From the NCBI RefSeq assembly GCF_028416575.1, contig NZ_JAMQKB010000012.1, positions 19,368-83,367 on the forward strand: a DNA stretch of 64,000 bases, read 5' to 3'. This stretch comes from Terrihalobacillus insolitus. Lineage in GTDB: Bacteria; Bacillota; Bacilli; Bacillales; Amphibacillaceae. Positions 52,760 to 62,259 of the stretch are shown here, in pieces. A program made the translations under genes and the position numbers. The notes beneath the pieces were generated by a model, which searched no databases, was not told where the DNA came from, and saw only the letters and a program-made list of their open reading frames with translations. Every line of letters begins with the position of its first letter. Position 1 is the stretch's first letter.

Positions 52760-54547
52760 ATGGAAAGCATTAAACGATACTTAATTTTTGTAAAGCCGTA
52801 TAAGAAAAAGATATTTTGGACTGTTATGATCGGGATTGTTAAATTTTCGATTCCGTTATTATTACCTCTCATTTTAAAATATGTTGTAGATAATATTATT
52901 GGTTCCGATCAGCTAGGGCAATCCGAAAAACTATCACAACTTTTTTGGATCATGGGAGCCGCTTTTGTCATTTTTCTAGTATTACGGCCACCTGTAGAAT
53001 ATATTCGCCAATATTTAGCACAGTGGACAGGAAACAAAATTTTATTTGATATTCGAAACAAATTATTTGATCATATTCAGAGGCTTAGTTTGCGCTATTA
53101 TTCCCAAACGAAAACAGGGGAAATCATCTCAAGGGTAATTTTTGATGTGGAACAAACAAAGAACTTTGTTATGACAGGATTAATGAATATTTGGTTAGAT
53201 ATCATTACGATCTTGATTGCGATTGTTATCATGCTGACAATGAATGTCTGGCTTACGCTCGTATCTATCGCGTTGTTCCCGTTTTATGGTTTTGCGGTGA
53301 AATACTTTTATGCTAATCTACGTCAGCTTACACGTGACCGTTCCCAGGCGCTAGCACAGGTTCAAGGTCATTTGCACGAGCGAGTTCAAGGAATTCCAGT
53401 CACAAGAAGTTTCGCTTTAGAGGATTATGAACAGGAACAATTCGGCTACAAAAATGATAATTTTCTACAAAAAGCCATTGACCATACTATTTGGAATGCG
53501 AAGACGTTTGCTGTTACAAACACGATAACGGATTTAGCACCACTATTAGTAATTACATTTGCAGGTTATCAAGTAATCACAGGTAGTTTAACTATTGGTA
53601 CTATGGTCGCCTTTGTCGGGTATATGGAACGGGTTTATAGTCCGCTTAGAAGGCTTGTTAATTCATCGACTGTGTTAACCCAGTCGATTGCTTCGATAGA
53701 TCGTGTATTTGAATTTATGGATGAAAAGTACGATGTTGAAGATAAAGCGAACGCAAAAGAATTAAAACATGTGGAAGGTGAGGTAAGCTTTGATCAGGTT
53801 TCATTTGGTTATGCAGATGAGGAAGCATTAGTATTAAAAAATGTATCTCTCCACGTTAAAAAAGGAGAAACAATTGCATTCGTCGGCATGAGCGGAGGAG
53901 GAAAATCCACTTTAATTAGCCTAATCCCACGGTTTTATGATGTAACAAGTGGTAGTATTAAAGTGGATGGAATTGACATTAGAGATGTCAAAGCAAAATC
54001 ATTACGCGACAAAATTGGAATGGTATTGCAGGACAACATTTTGTTTAGTGAATCCATTGCCATGAATATTAGAATGGGAAATCCAAATGCAACGGACGAA
54101 GAAGTGATAGAAGCGGCTAAGGCAGCGAATGCACATGGTTTTATTATGAATTTGGCCAACGGATATGAAACATTAGTCGGTGAACGTGGTGTGAAACTGT
54201 CTGGTGGACAAAAACAACGGGTTGCAATTGCACGAGTGTTTTTGAAAAATCCAGCATTACTGGTCCTTGATGAAGCGACCTCCGCATTAGACTTAGAAAG
54301 CGAGCACCTGATCCAAGAAGCCTTAGAAAAATTGGCTTCTGAGCGTACGACCTTTATTGTCGCACATCGATTAGCGACAATCACACATGCCGATCGAATC
54401 ATCTTAATCGAAAACGGGGAAATTAAAGAAGAGGGCACCCATCGTGAATTAATGAAACGAAAGGGCAGCTACTACAATTTATATCAAGTTCAGCAGCTCG
54501 ATGACACAAGTGGGGTAACAGGAGGAAAGGCACCTTCACCGAGTTAG
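52760..54547 (+). CDS. ygaD: ABC exporter, fused membrane and ATPase domains (YgaD-like)
   Basis: 595 residues: six membrane helices (about 15-310; [20 protein letters not shown] first) fused to an ATPase with Walker [10 protein letters not shown] near residue 377, signature [11 protein letters not shown] near residue 477, Walker [13 protein letters not shown] near residue 498, and switch His in IVAHRLATI. It acts as a homodimer of the MsbA/Sav1866 type; lipid or drug export is possible. ATG 52760 follows GGGGTGAGG. Synteny supports YgaD. Confidence 0.92.
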   Translation: MESIKRYLIFVKPYKKKIFWTVMIGIVKFSIPLLLPLILKYVVDNIIGSDQLGQSEKLSQLFWIMGAAFVIFLVLRPPVEYIRQYLAQWTGNKILFDIRNKLFDHIQRLSLRYYSQTKTGEIISRVIFDVEQTKNFVMTGLMNIWLDIITILIAIVIMLTMNVWLTLVSIALFPFYGFAVKYFYANLRQLTRDRSQALAQVQGHLHERVQGIPVTRSFALEDYEQEQFGYKNDNFLQKAIDHTIWNAKTFAVTNTITDLAPLLVITFAGYQVITGSLTIGTMVAFVGYMERVYSPLRRLVNSSTVLTQSIASIDRVFEFMDEKYDVEDKANAKELKHVEGEVSFDQVSFGYADEEALVLKNVSLHVKKGETIAFVGMSGGGKSTLISLIPRFYDVTSGSIKVDGIDIRDVKAKSLRDKIGMVLQDNILFSESIAMNIRMGNPNATDEEVIEAAKAANAHGFIMNLANGYETLVGERGVKLSGGQKQRVAIARVFLKNPALLVLDEATSALDLESEHLIQEALEKLASERTTFIVAHRLATITHADRIILIENGEIKEEGTHRELMKRKGSYYNLYQVQQLDDTSGVTGGKAPSPS

Positions 54548-54636
54548 TTTGGGACAGAGGAACAGGTTCCTTGTCTTGGTCTTAACACAGGGTCAAGAGG
54601 GTTAGCATACTACAATCCCGCGGATATGAAATTAAT

Positions 54637-54678
54637 CAAAAAACCGAACAACCTATCTGTAGGTTGTTCGGTTTTTTC
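54637..54678 (+). terminator. Terminator of ygaD
   Basis: AAAAAACCGAACAACCTA and TAGGTTGTTCGGTTTTTT form an 18-bp perfect stem with a 4-nt loop. A family B repeat begins at once after it. Confidence 0.92.
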
Positions 54679-54679
54679 A

Positions 54680-54805
54680 TCTTTAAATGGTTTTAGGATT
54701 TTAGATCCCTACTTTTAAGCGAAGCGTAGGTGGGAATTTTCAATCAGGTGGAGTCGAGACTCCATCTGATTCCCCGATGTTTCAGCTAGCTGAAACGAGT
54801 TCGCT
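54680..54805 (+). repeat. Family B structured repeat, copy 3
   Basis: A complete copy of about 126 bp. The third hairpin reads GTTTCAGCTAGCTGAAAC, where CTTG of the other copies is CTAG. It lies between the ygaD terminator and the 3' end of the convergent ygaE gene. Confidence 0.88.
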
Positions 54806-54836
54806 TATTGATGTAATAGGACAATCCTCTTTCCCA

Positions 54837-55907
54837 CTATTTATTCATTTGTAGCTGTTCATCCTGGTGAAATTGCTGATAACTTTTTAATAGTTTACGC
54901 AAGTGGATGAGGTGATTATGATATTCCATTAGGTGGGCTGCCAGTGATAAAAAAAGCAGGCGGTTATCCGCATCGTCTTCATATAGATTGATTAAAGATT
55001 CCGCTAGTTTTGGTATATTAGGATCAAGTACCTCTTGAAGCGTTTCTTTATGTTGTTTTTTGATTCTCCCCATTGAACTAAGGAGTATTTTTTCATGTGA
55101 ATGAATCACTTTATCGAGCTCTTGAATAAGGGTATTTTGAAACCTATCCGGAATTTGTTCTATTTCATCATCTAATTGCTGAAAGGCTTTTAATACTTCA
55201 AAGGCTTTTTTCGTGGTAGCAATCAATTCACGAAATAGGATTAATTTTCTTGCTTTGGAATAATGACGTTTCTTTAAATATGTTCTTTCCTCTGCATAAA
55301 ATAAATAGGTTTGATCAATATGCGTCATGTTGTTTTGGATGTGTTGGATTTCTCCCTTTAATGCAGGCTCATCCGATAACTGCCTTGTAGTAACCCTTAA
55401 CCATTGCAAAACATTTGAAGTGGTTTGATTAATCTCGTGAAACAGCTTCGTTTCATACTTAGGTGGCAAAAAAATAAGGTTCACTAAAAACGCGGATAAA
55501 ATTCCTAACGTTAGTGCTGTAACACGCATAAGTGCAAATTCGATCAATGCGAGATCGGTTGTTTCCATAATGGCAATAACCGCTACTAATGCCAGAGAAA
55601 TGGTACTCTCATTCATCTTAAGTTTCATACAAATCCCGATAACAAGAATGATTACAAATCCGATCACAAATGGATCATTTCCAAGTGCAAAAACAGCAAT
55701 AATAGCCATGACTGCTCCAATAATATTTGCCTGAATTTGCTCGATGATTGTTTGATAAGACCTGTATATGGACGGTTGTATAGCAAACACTGCTGCAATT
55801 CCGGCAAACACAGGCGAAGGAAAGCCTAGCAGAGCTGCTGCATACAAAGAAATGGCTACTGCTAAACCTGTTTTTAACATTCTTGCACCTAATTTCAAGT
55901 GAATCAC
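54837..55907 (-). CDS. ygaE: FUSC/ArAE-like membrane protein (YgaE-like)
   Basis: 356 residues: four to six N-terminal membrane helices (KLGARMLKTGLAVAISLYAA; FPSPVFAGIAAVFAIQPSIY; the DLALIEFALMRVTALTLGIL region) and a long helical C-terminal cytoplasmic part (about 160-356). The landmark PSPVFAGIAAVFAIQPSIYR is that of YgaE and the aromatic acid exporter family. Transport function is inferred. ATG 55907 has GAGGTGAT upstream. It is flanked on both sides by family B repeats (copies 3 and 4). Confidence 0.87.
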   Translation of the reverse strand: MIHLKLGARMLKTGLAVAISLYAAALLGFPSPVFAGIAAVFAIQPSIYRSYQTIIEQIQANIIGAVMAIIAVFALGNDPFVIGFVIILVIGICMKLKMNESTISLALVAVIAIMETTDLALIEFALMRVTALTLGILSAFLVNLIFLPPKYETKLFHEINQTTSNVLQWLRVTTRQLSDEPALKGEIQHIQNNMTHIDQTYLFYAEERTYLKKRHYSKARKLILFRELIATTKKAFEVLKAFQQLDDEIEQIPDRFQNTLIQELDKVIHSHEKILLSSMGRIKKQHKETLQEVLDPNIPKLAESLINLYEDDADNRLLFLSLAAHLMEYHNHLIHLRKLLKSYQQFHQDEQLQMNK

Positions 55908-55940
55908 CTCTATAAGTCAATTATATCCGTAATATATTGA

Positions 55941-56066
55941 TCTTTAAATGGTTTTAGGGTATTAGACCTCCACCTCTAAGCGAAGCGTAGGTGGGAACTT
56001 CCAATCAGGTGGAGTCGAGACTCCATCTGATTCCCCGATGTATCAGCTTGCTGAAACGAGTTCGCT
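55941..56066 (+). repeat. Family B structured repeat, copy 4
   Basis: A complete copy of about 126 bp upstream of ygaE. First hairpin ACCTCTAAGC..GCGTAGGT, second CAGGTGGAGT/ACTCCATCTG, third ATCAGCTTGCTGA with one base altered. In the rest of the gap (56067-56453) I see no gene or clear signal. Confidence 0.88.
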
Positions 56067-56453
56067 CGGTTCAAAGTTAGTATACTGCATTTTTGCAGAC
56101 TTCAATAGGATATGAACCGAAATGGAATATATGAGTAAACAAATGGAAAGAAAACAAAAAAAGAGCCTTTACACGTTTGTGCAAAGACAAAAGGATCTAA
56201 CTCTTAGGAAAGGTAATTCATCAAAAACAGAGAAAGGTTTCAGAAAAACCATGTTTAATATGAATTTTCTGATTATTAACTGTCAAGACTTATGTTAGCA
56301 CAAGGTACTAAAAAAATCAATTAATTATTCAAAAAAGTGAATAAAAATAATTATGGTGTTTCTAAATTAAGGGAACGAACTTTAATCAATATGGTATATT
56401 TTATAATAATTTCCTTTTTCACTAATTAGAGTCATTCGCCCATAACTGTATAA

Positions 56454-57749
56454 TCATGCATCTGCCATCATTGCAAAGGTGTGCTTAGACGCTTGTAGTG
56501 TTGCTTCGATATCTTGTTTTGTGTGTGCTATCGTGAGAAACCAAGCCTCGTATTTTGATGGTGCGAGATGAATCCCTTGGCGGAGCATTCCTTTAAAGAA
56601 TTGTCCAAACAATTCCCCATTTGTTGCTTCGGCTTGAGCATAATTTTCTACTGTTTCTGTAGTAAAATAAACAGTTAATGCTCCTTTTAAACGATTAATC
56701 GTGATTGGGATATTGTACGTGTTCGCCTGTTCTAAAAGTCCTTTTTCTAGGATTTCGCCGAGTGTATCCATTTTCTCATAGACGCCTTCTTCTTTTAAGA
56801 GTTCTAAACAAGCAATACCTGCAGACATGGATGCTGGGTTACCAGCCATTGTACCCGCTTGATAGGCTGGTCCCAAAGGTGCAACCTGTTCCATAATTTC
56901 TTTTTTTCCACCATAAGCACCGATCGGCAGTCCGCCACCTATGATTTTACCCATCGCGGTCATATCTGGTTCGATATGTAAGAGTTGTTGGGCACTTCCG
57001 TACGTAAACCGAAATGCTGTGATCACTTCATCGTAAATAACGAGTGCCCCAGCGTTGTGTGTTAAATCATTCACCTGATCAAGAAAACCAGGATTTGGTT
57101 CCACGATACCGAAATTACCGACAATTGGTTCCACCAAAACAGCCGCAACCTCCTCCCCCCAACGGGAAAGTGCTTCCTGTAATGCTTCAGGATCGTTAAA
57201 TGGTACAGTAATGACATCGGAAGCAATCGCTTTCGGCACGCCTGCTGAGTCAGGAGTTCCAAGTGTGGAAGGACCAGATCCTGCCTGTACAAGCACAAGA
57301 TCGGAATGACCGTGGTAACAGCCAGCGAATTTTATAATTTTATTTCGACCTGTATATGCTCGTGCCACTCTAATTGTTGTCATCACGGCTTCTGTCCCAG
57401 AATTAACAAAACGGACTTTTTCTAATGACGGAATCGCTTCTTTCAACATTTTAGCAAAAGTATTTTCAAGTTCTGTCGGTGTACCATAGAGAACGCCATT
57501 TTGAGCCGCCCTCGTAATTGCTTCTGTAATATAGGGGTGGGCATGTCCAGTAATAATCGGCCCATATGCTGCCAAGTAATCAATGTATTTGTTGCCATTC
57601 ACATCCCAGAAATAAGCCCCACTTGCTTTTTCCATATAGACTGGGGTGCCACCACCAACACCTTTATATGCGCGTGACGGAGAATTCACCCCGCCAACAA
57701 TATGCTCTAACGCTTCTTTATGTAGCACTTCAGATTTAGAAAAGTCCAT
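56454..57749 (-). CDS. hemL: Glutamate-1-semialdehyde 2,1-aminomutase
   Basis: PLP enzyme making 5-aminolevulinate for haem. 431 residues: [16 protein letters not shown] near residue 18, [20 protein letters not shown] near residue 114, [11 protein letters not shown] near residue 242 and the PLP Lys in [16 protein letters not shown] near residue 271. Its isolated position (no hemAXCDB) and order match the second paralogue GsaB of B. subtilis, so a hem-operon HemL probably exists elsewhere. ATG 57749 has GGAGG upstream. Confidence 0.93.
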   Translation of the reverse strand: MDFSKSEVLHKEALEHIVGGVNSPSRAYKGVGGGTPVYMEKASGAYFWDVNGNKYIDYLAAYGPIITGHAHPYITEAITRAAQNGVLYGTPTELENTFAKMLKEAIPSLEKVRFVNSGTEAVMTTIRVARAYTGRNKIIKFAGCYHGHSDLVLVQAGSGPSTLGTPDSAGVPKAIASDVITVPFNDPEALQEALSRWGEEVAAVLVEPIVGNFGIVEPNPGFLDQVNDLTHNAGALVIYDEVITAFRFTYGSAQQLLHIEPDMTAMGKIIGGGLPIGAYGGKKEIMEQVAPLGPAYQAGTMAGNPASMSAGIACLELLKEEGVYEKMDTLGEILEKGLLEQANTYNIPITINRLKGALTVYFTTETVENYAQAEATNGELFGQFFKGMLRQGIHLAPSKYEAWFLTIAHTKQDIEATLQASKHTFAMMADA

Positions 57750-57994
57750 ATCAATGCCTCCATTCCTTATGCTATTGGTATTATAACATGTATTCCTAGT
57801 AGCGCATGTATGAACAAAATGTGTTTATGTGCCTGTCCAAAATCCTCTTCACATGCCAGACAGCGTGATGTGTATAATTTTAATTTTTATATAAAAAAGT
57901 AGAGGTAATACTTTAGACAAGCAGTGAATAACAAATAGAGTAGGGGAATTCATTGCTTTCAGGGCGAACTGAAAGTACTGAAGGGGGATTGTAT

Positions 57995-58438
57995 TTGAAC
58001 ATGTGGGTCGTTATTGGTTTGGTTGTTCTGTCGATCGGGGGAAGTTTGTTTTCATTTTTTCACTATCAACCATACCGAAATAGTTACTTCTCGTTCGAAC
58101 TTTTTTATACGCTTCTTTTTGTATATATATCTGTGATGTTAGGTTTTGCATCCATTTATTTTATTTTATCTTTCAATGGCATCATTTTAATAGAGGGAAA
58201 TGCATTTAAATCAGTTAATGTTCTAGAGTCATTAGCACATTCTTTATACTTCAGTGGTGTTACCCTTCTTACAGTGGGCTACGGGGACATAACTCCGATC
58301 GGGATAGGACGTTTACTTGCATTAATCGAAGCGTTGATTGGGTATATCCTACCAGCAGCATTCTTCTTAAAGCTTTGGCAAAGTTCGATTCCACATCAAA
58401 GCCCAGAAAATGAACAGGAAAAGTTCAATCATTTGTAA
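57995..58438 (+). CDS. Two-helix potassium channel
   Basis: 147 residues: membrane helices at the N-terminus (MWVVIGLVVLSIGGSLFSFF), a second pair (YTLLFVYISVMLGFASIYFI), a pore loop with the K+ filter TVGYGD, and an inner helix (LLALIEALIGYILPAAFFL). No RCK domain, so gating is not by a cytosolic ring. The start is TTG 57995, 6 nt after AAGGGGGA; the frame is open from 57953. It lies upstream of bcp and is an insertion relative to the B. subtilis order. Confidence 0.85.
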   Translation: MNMWVVIGLVVLSIGGSLFSFFHYQPYRNSYFSFELFYTLLFVYISVMLGFASIYFILSFNGIILIEGNAFKSVNVLESLAHSLYFSGVTLLTVGYGDITPIGIGRLLALIEALIGYILPAAFFLKLWQSSIPHQSPENEQEKFNHL

Positions 58439-58490
58439 CATTGGCTAAACTTGGATAACCTAGAGGTAGAAAGTTTAAGGAGGGATTGTC

Positions 58491-58961
58491 ATGAGTTTAG
58501 AAGTAGGCCAAGCTGCACCAGAATTTGAGTCGGTGGCGAATAATGGAAATAAAGTTAAGCTAGCCGATTACAAAGGAAAAAATGTTGTACTTTATTTTTA
58601 CCCTAAAGACGATACACCAGGTTGTACAACAGAAGCATGTGATTTTCGCGATAACCATGAAACCTTTGCTGATCTTAACGCGGTTATTATCGGTGTTAGT
58701 CCAGATTCAGCGGAAAGCCACCAAAAGTTTAAAGATAAACATGATCTCCCTTTTCTATTATTAGTTGATGAAGATCATGAGATTGCAGAAAAATATGACG
58801 TATGGAAGCAAAAGAAAAAATTTGGTAAAGAATACATGGGCATCGAACGATCTACCTTTATCATTGATAATGAAGGAAAGCTTAGAAAAGAATTCCGTAA
58901 TGTAAAAGTAGATGGACACGTAGAGGAAGCTTTAAAGTACATCCGTGAACATCTAGCTTAA
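58491..58961 (+). CDS. bcp: Thiol peroxidase of the BCP/PrxQ type (YgaF)
   Basis: 156 residues, cytoplasmic. Peroxidatic Cys45 and resolving Cys50 in TPGCTTEACDFRD, the atypical 2-Cys BCP pattern, reduced by thioredoxin. It removes hydrogen and organic peroxides. The nearby perR gene (about 2 kb downstream) controls peroxide stress. ATG 58491 has AAGGAGGG upstream. Confidence 0.93.
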   Translation: MSLEVGQAAPEFESVANNGNKVKLADYKGKNVVLYFYPKDDTPGCTTEACDFRDNHETFADLNAVIIGVSPDSAESHQKFKDKHDLPFLLLVDEDHEIAEKYDVWKQKKKFGKEYMGIERSTFIIDNEGKLRKEFRNVKVDGHVEEALKYIREHLA

Positions 58962-58970
58962 TAATTTTAT

Positions 58971-59008
58971 AAAAAATGCTCTTCTTGGGAAAGAGGAGCG
59001 TTTTTATT
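58971..59008 (+). terminator. Terminator of bcp
   Basis: ATGCTCTTC and GAGGAGCGT pair with one wobble and one mismatch, followed by TTTTTATTT. Confidence 0.65.
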
Positions 59009-59022
59009 TGAAAGCTTAAATT

Positions 59023-59060
59023 GCGTGTTCAAATTTAACCACAAATTTGACATAGGTAGG
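59023..59060 (+). repeat. Family A end-like fragment
   Basis: TTGCGTGTTCAAATTTAACC followed by ACAAATTTGACATAGG resembles the diverged left end of family A. The rest of the gap to 59276 has no gene. Confidence 0.45.
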
Positions 59061-59276
59061 CAAAGCCTCTATACAACGGGTTTTTTCAGGCATATAGTAA
59101 AGTACTGAAACCTCCCTTAAATATAAATCACTATTGGGCACACTGGTCATCCTTTGTGCTCCTTTTTTTAAGACAAGAAAAAATCATGATGTTTGTGCTT
59201 TTCACAACATTATTCTTTTCTGAATTGCAAAAGTATATCATAATAAGGATAGTGATAAACAAAGGAGTTATGAACG

Positions 59277-60227
59277 ATGATGATTTTGTCGTCAGCAAAA
59301 TTAAACGTATCGATCCAGTCAAAATTAAGAGAAAGTTATCCGGAGATCACATTCACTTTTTGTAAAGGTATGGAGGAGGCTCAATCTTATCTTGATCAAG
59401 CTGAAGTATTGATAACATATGGAGAAGACCTGAACGCTGATTTAGTTGAAAAAGCAACGCATTTAAAGTGGATTATGGTATTGTCTGCTGGTATGGATGA
59501 AATGCCGTTTCATACGATTCAAGCCAAAGGGATTATGGTGACGAATGTTAGAGGAATTCACGCAATCCCAATGGCGGAATATGCAATATCGATGATCCTC
59601 CAAGTATCAAGAAATGCAAAAGAACTTCATAAACATGAACAGCAACACACATGGGGACGCAAAGTGCCAATGAGAGAAATCACTGGAGGAACAATGACGG
59701 TTGTGGGGACTGGTGCGATTGGACAAGAAGTAGCGAGATTATCCAAGGCATTTCAGATGAAAACGATTGGTGTATCCAGAAGCGGGAAGGATCAACCACA
59801 CTTTGATCAGATGCTTACTACGGATCATTTAAGTGAAGCAGTAGAAGCAGCCGACTTTATCGTATCTGTTTTGCCAAGCACAAAAGAAACACGACATCTA
59901 TATACATACGAACATTTTGAAATTATGCCTTCACATGCGATCTTTTTAAATATGGGCAGGGGGGATGCTGTCCAAAGTGACGTTCTGTTAAAGGCGCTAA
60001 ATAATCATGAAATAGGTCATGCAGTGCTAGATGTATTTGAACAAGAGCCACTGCCACCAGACCATCCATTTTGGGAACATGATAAAGTCACGGTCACACC
60101 GCATCTATCTGGTATTTCTCCAGAGTATGTGCCGCGAGCCATTCATATTTTTGTACAAAATTTAGCGAAGTATGTAAGTGGAGACAACGATTTAATCAAT
60201 CGCATCAATCTAAACAGGGGGTATTAA
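59277..60227 (+). CDS. D-2-hydroxyacid dehydrogenase (NAD-dependent)
   Basis: 316 residues: Rossmann motif VVGTGAIGQEVARLSKAFQM near residue 141, catalytic Arg in LNMGRGDAV, Glu in DVFEQEPLPPDHPFWEH, and His in TPHLSGISPEY. It probably reduces a 2-keto acid; the substrate is not determinable. Two ATG codons (59277, 59280) follow AAAGGAG. It ends 3 bp before the adenosyltransferase gene, so they share an operon. Confidence 0.9.
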   Translation: MMILSSAKLNVSIQSKLRESYPEITFTFCKGMEEAQSYLDQAEVLITYGEDLNADLVEKATHLKWIMVLSAGMDEMPFHTIQAKGIMVTNVRGIHAIPMAEYAISMILQVSRNAKELHKHEQQHTWGRKVPMREITGGTMTVVGTGAIGQEVARLSKAFQMKTIGVSRSGKDQPHFDQMLTTDHLSEAVEAADFIVSVLPSTKETRHLYTYEHFEIMPSHAIFLNMGRGDAVQSDVLLKALNNHEIGHAVLDVFEQEPLPPDHPFWEHDKVTVTPHLSGISPEYVPRAIHIFVQNLAKYVSGDNDLINRINLNRGY

Positions 60228-60230
60228 AAT

Positions 60231-60788
60231 ATGCGAATTTACACTAGGTCAGGGGATAAAGGAACAACGTCATTAATCTTTGGTAAAAGAGTGCCCAAAA
60301 ACGACATTCGGGTAGAAGCATATGGCACATGTGATGAGGCGAATTCAATGATAGGAATTAGTTTAAGTCATTTGAACGAGGTCGACTGGAACGAGAAAGG
60401 ACAATTTGAAGAAACGCTACACAGGGTGCAAACCATTTTATTTCATGTGGGGGCAGAATTGGCCACGCCTAGTGATAAAGAAGTAACATGGAAACTAAAA
60501 GAGGAACATATTAAAGAATTAGAGCAACAAATTGATGAATGGGATAAGGAATTACCTCCATTGAAAAATTTCATTCTACCATCTGGCATCCCGACTTCTG
60601 CTGCCCTGCACTCAGCCAGAACGATCGTCAGAAGGGCAGAGCGTTCTGCTGTAGCACTAAATGATGACGATGCCTACCCCCTTGTTGTTTCTTATTTAAA
60701 TAGACTTTCTGACTTTCTATTTGTTGCTGCAAGATTTGTAAATCACAAATGCGGGGGAAAAGAATTACCACTTAAAGCAGATATTTAG
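60231..60788 (+). CDS. Cob(I)alamin adenosyltransferase, PduO type
   Basis: 185 residues. Transfers adenosyl from ATP to cobalamin, forming coenzyme B12. N-terminal ATP-binding RIYTRSGDKGTTSLIFGKRV, then VEAYGTCDEANSMIG, and conserved RTIVRRAERSAVAL and SYLNRLSDFLFVAAR. ATG 60231 follows GGGGGTATT. It shares an operon with the dehydrogenase. No B12 riboswitch was recognised. Confidence 0.92.
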   Translation: MRIYTRSGDKGTTSLIFGKRVPKNDIRVEAYGTCDEANSMIGISLSHLNEVDWNEKGQFEETLHRVQTILFHVGAELATPSDKEVTWKLKEEHIKELEQQIDEWDKELPPLKNFILPSGIPTSAALHSARTIVRRAERSAVALNDDDAYPLVVSYLNRLSDFLFVAARFVNHKCGGKELPLKADI

Positions 60789-60820
60789 TATATATGGCTC
60801 TTGTTTTTAATATACTTTTA

Positions 60821-60867
60821 TTGACAGGATCGTACACAAGCGGTTACACTTCTTATAAGAATTATAA
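60821..60867 (+). promoter_or_regulatory. perR promoter with PerR box
   Basis: TTGACA (60821-60826) and TACACT (60845-60850) with an 18-bp spacer. Directly downstream TTATAAGAATTATAA (60853-60867) matches the 15-bp PerR box TTATAATNATTATAA at 14 of 15 positions. Binding there would block transcription, i.e. autoregulation. Confidence 0.85.
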
Positions 60868-60956
60868 ACTAATAATCGTACTAGAAAAATAATGATACTT
60901 TCTCAAGCTGGTTATTATAAAATGCATGAATACAATTGAAAGCGAGGTGCATGGCG

Positions 60957-61397
60957 GTGTCAGAAGAACTGAAAATTCAAGAAGCTGTTGGCCGGCTAAA
61001 AGAATCAGGCGTTCGAATTACACCACAACGTCATGCGGTACTTGAATATCTTTTAAATGCCGATATACATCCTACCGCTGATGATATATTTAAGGCCCTC
61101 GAAGGAAAATTCCCAAATATGAGTGTAGCAACGGTCTATAACAATTTACGTGTATTTCGTGAGATTGGTCTTGTAAAAGAATTAACCTATGGAGATTCTT
61201 CAAGTAGATTTGACTGTAATACATCAGAACATTACCACATTATTTGTGAAACTTGCGGCAAAATAGTAGATTTTCACTATCCGAGTCTTGATGAAGTTGA
61301 ATCACTTGCAGAGCAGGTTACAGGTTTTGATGTAAGTCATCACCGTATGGAGGTATACGGTACTTGCAAAGACTGTAAAGCAGTAACGAAACATTAA
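60957..61397 (+). CDS. perR: Peroxide-responsive repressor PerR
   Basis: Fur-family metalloregulator of about 146 residues. DNA-binding domain with [20 protein letters not shown] and [20 protein letters not shown]. Regulatory metal-binding His/Asp in [21 protein letters not shown] and H93-region. Structural zinc site CETCGK and CKDCK. Oxidation of a metal-bound His by H2O2 releases DNA. The start is taken at GTG 60957, 7 nt after GAGGTG; ATG 60951 is too close. Near-perfect identity with the Bacillus core helix and the PerR box upstream make the assignment firm. Confidence 0.95.
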   Translation: MSEELKIQEAVGRLKESGVRITPQRHAVLEYLLNADIHPTADDIFKALEGKFPNMSVATVYNNLRVFREIGLVKELTYGDSSSRFDCNTSEHYHIICETCGKIVDFHYPSLDEVESLAEQVTGFDVSHHRMEVYGTCKDCKAVTKH

Positions 61398-61438
61398 TTT
61401 TTCTTTTGTGATATTCGCTTACATGAAATTTTCATATG

Positions 61439-61478
61439 CCGTCCCTTGCCACAAATAATGTGATAAGGGATTTTTTAC
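61439..61478 (+). terminator. Terminator of perR
   Basis: TCCCTTGCCACA and TGTGATAAGGGA form an imperfect 12-bp stem followed by TTTTTT. Confidence 0.8.
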
Positions 61479-61566
61479 TGTAACGTTCAGTGTCGAACGC
61501 TGGAACAGTCCGTCGTGGACAAGTAGGTGCGTAGTTGATCATACGTATTATTGAACATCCTCATAG

Positions 61567-61606
61567 AACAAAAAAATCCGTCCTTCATGTTGAGGCGGAT
61601 TTTTTT
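61567..61606. terminator. Second terminator-like stem
   Basis: AAAAAATCCGTC and GGCGGATTTTTT pair as an 11-12 bp stem. It lies in the spacer upstream of a family A copy. Confidence 0.7.
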
Positions 61607-61614
61607 CGCTTTAA

Positions 61615-61712
61615 TGCGTGTTCAAAAAGTCGACAAATTAGCAGGTCGACTAATGTCGCCACGTCCTGTGGCAACGTCGACACTAGTACGTCCTGTGCGT
61701 TGCAAGCAGGCC
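61615..61712. repeat. Family A dispersed element
   Basis: Starts GCGTGTTCAAAAAGTCGAC, then AGGTCGACTAATGTCGCC and CACGTCCTGTGGCAACGTCG, and ends GTTGCAAGCAGG. It shares about 90% of bases with the copy at 63.2 kb. A frame at 61551-61823 reads through it and is not considered a gene. Confidence 0.85.
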
Positions 61713-61721
61713 ATAAAACCT

Positions 61722-62108
61722 TCACTTATTTGTGTCCGTTTCATTCTTTATTTTTTTACGATATTGCTTAGAATTATAGGCCTCGTCAAACTCTTCCCCT
61801 TCCAGGTTCTTGTCCATTGTTAGAGGTTGTTTGCAGTGCATGCAAGCATCTACACGACCAAGCATTTTTGTCGGTTTGTCACAGGAAGGGCAAATAATGG
61901 AGACGGCCCTTGTAGAGAGCATCCCAATCCAGAAATAAACGACAGTACTTAACGCAATACATAAAAGTCCGAGAATAAAGAATAACACCATTAACCATTC
62001 TATATTTTTAAACACAAGTCCAACATACATGACACCAAAGCCAATAAAAATTAAGCTCAAAGCAAATGTTCTAATTTTATTTATTTTACTAGAGTATTGT
62101 AACGCCAA
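61722..62108 (-). CDS. ygzB: YgzB-like membrane protein
   Basis: About 128 residues, two membrane helices ([20 protein letters not shown] and [20 protein letters not shown] region) and a C-terminal zinc ribbon with [20 protein letters not shown]. The family sits next to perR across Bacillus; function unknown. The start is read as TTG 62108, 9 nt after GGAGGG. It converges with perR. Confidence 0.85.
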   Translation of the reverse strand: MALQYSSKINKIRTFALSLIFIGFGVMYVGLVFKNIEWLMVLFFILGLLCIALSTVVYFWIGMLSTRAVSIICPSCDKPTKMLGRVDACMHCKQPLTMDKNLEGEEFDEAYNSKQYRKKIKNETDTNK

Positions 62109-62259
62109 TTTCTTGTTCCCTCCTTCACATCTCAATGGCTAGTATAGCACAGTTTTAATAACGGATTAAAAAATAGGAACTAAAAAATGGGGTATGAAAA
62201 AAGGGATTTATCTTGTTTTGTAGAAATAGTTTCTATTCTATTATTGGAGGAAATGAAAA

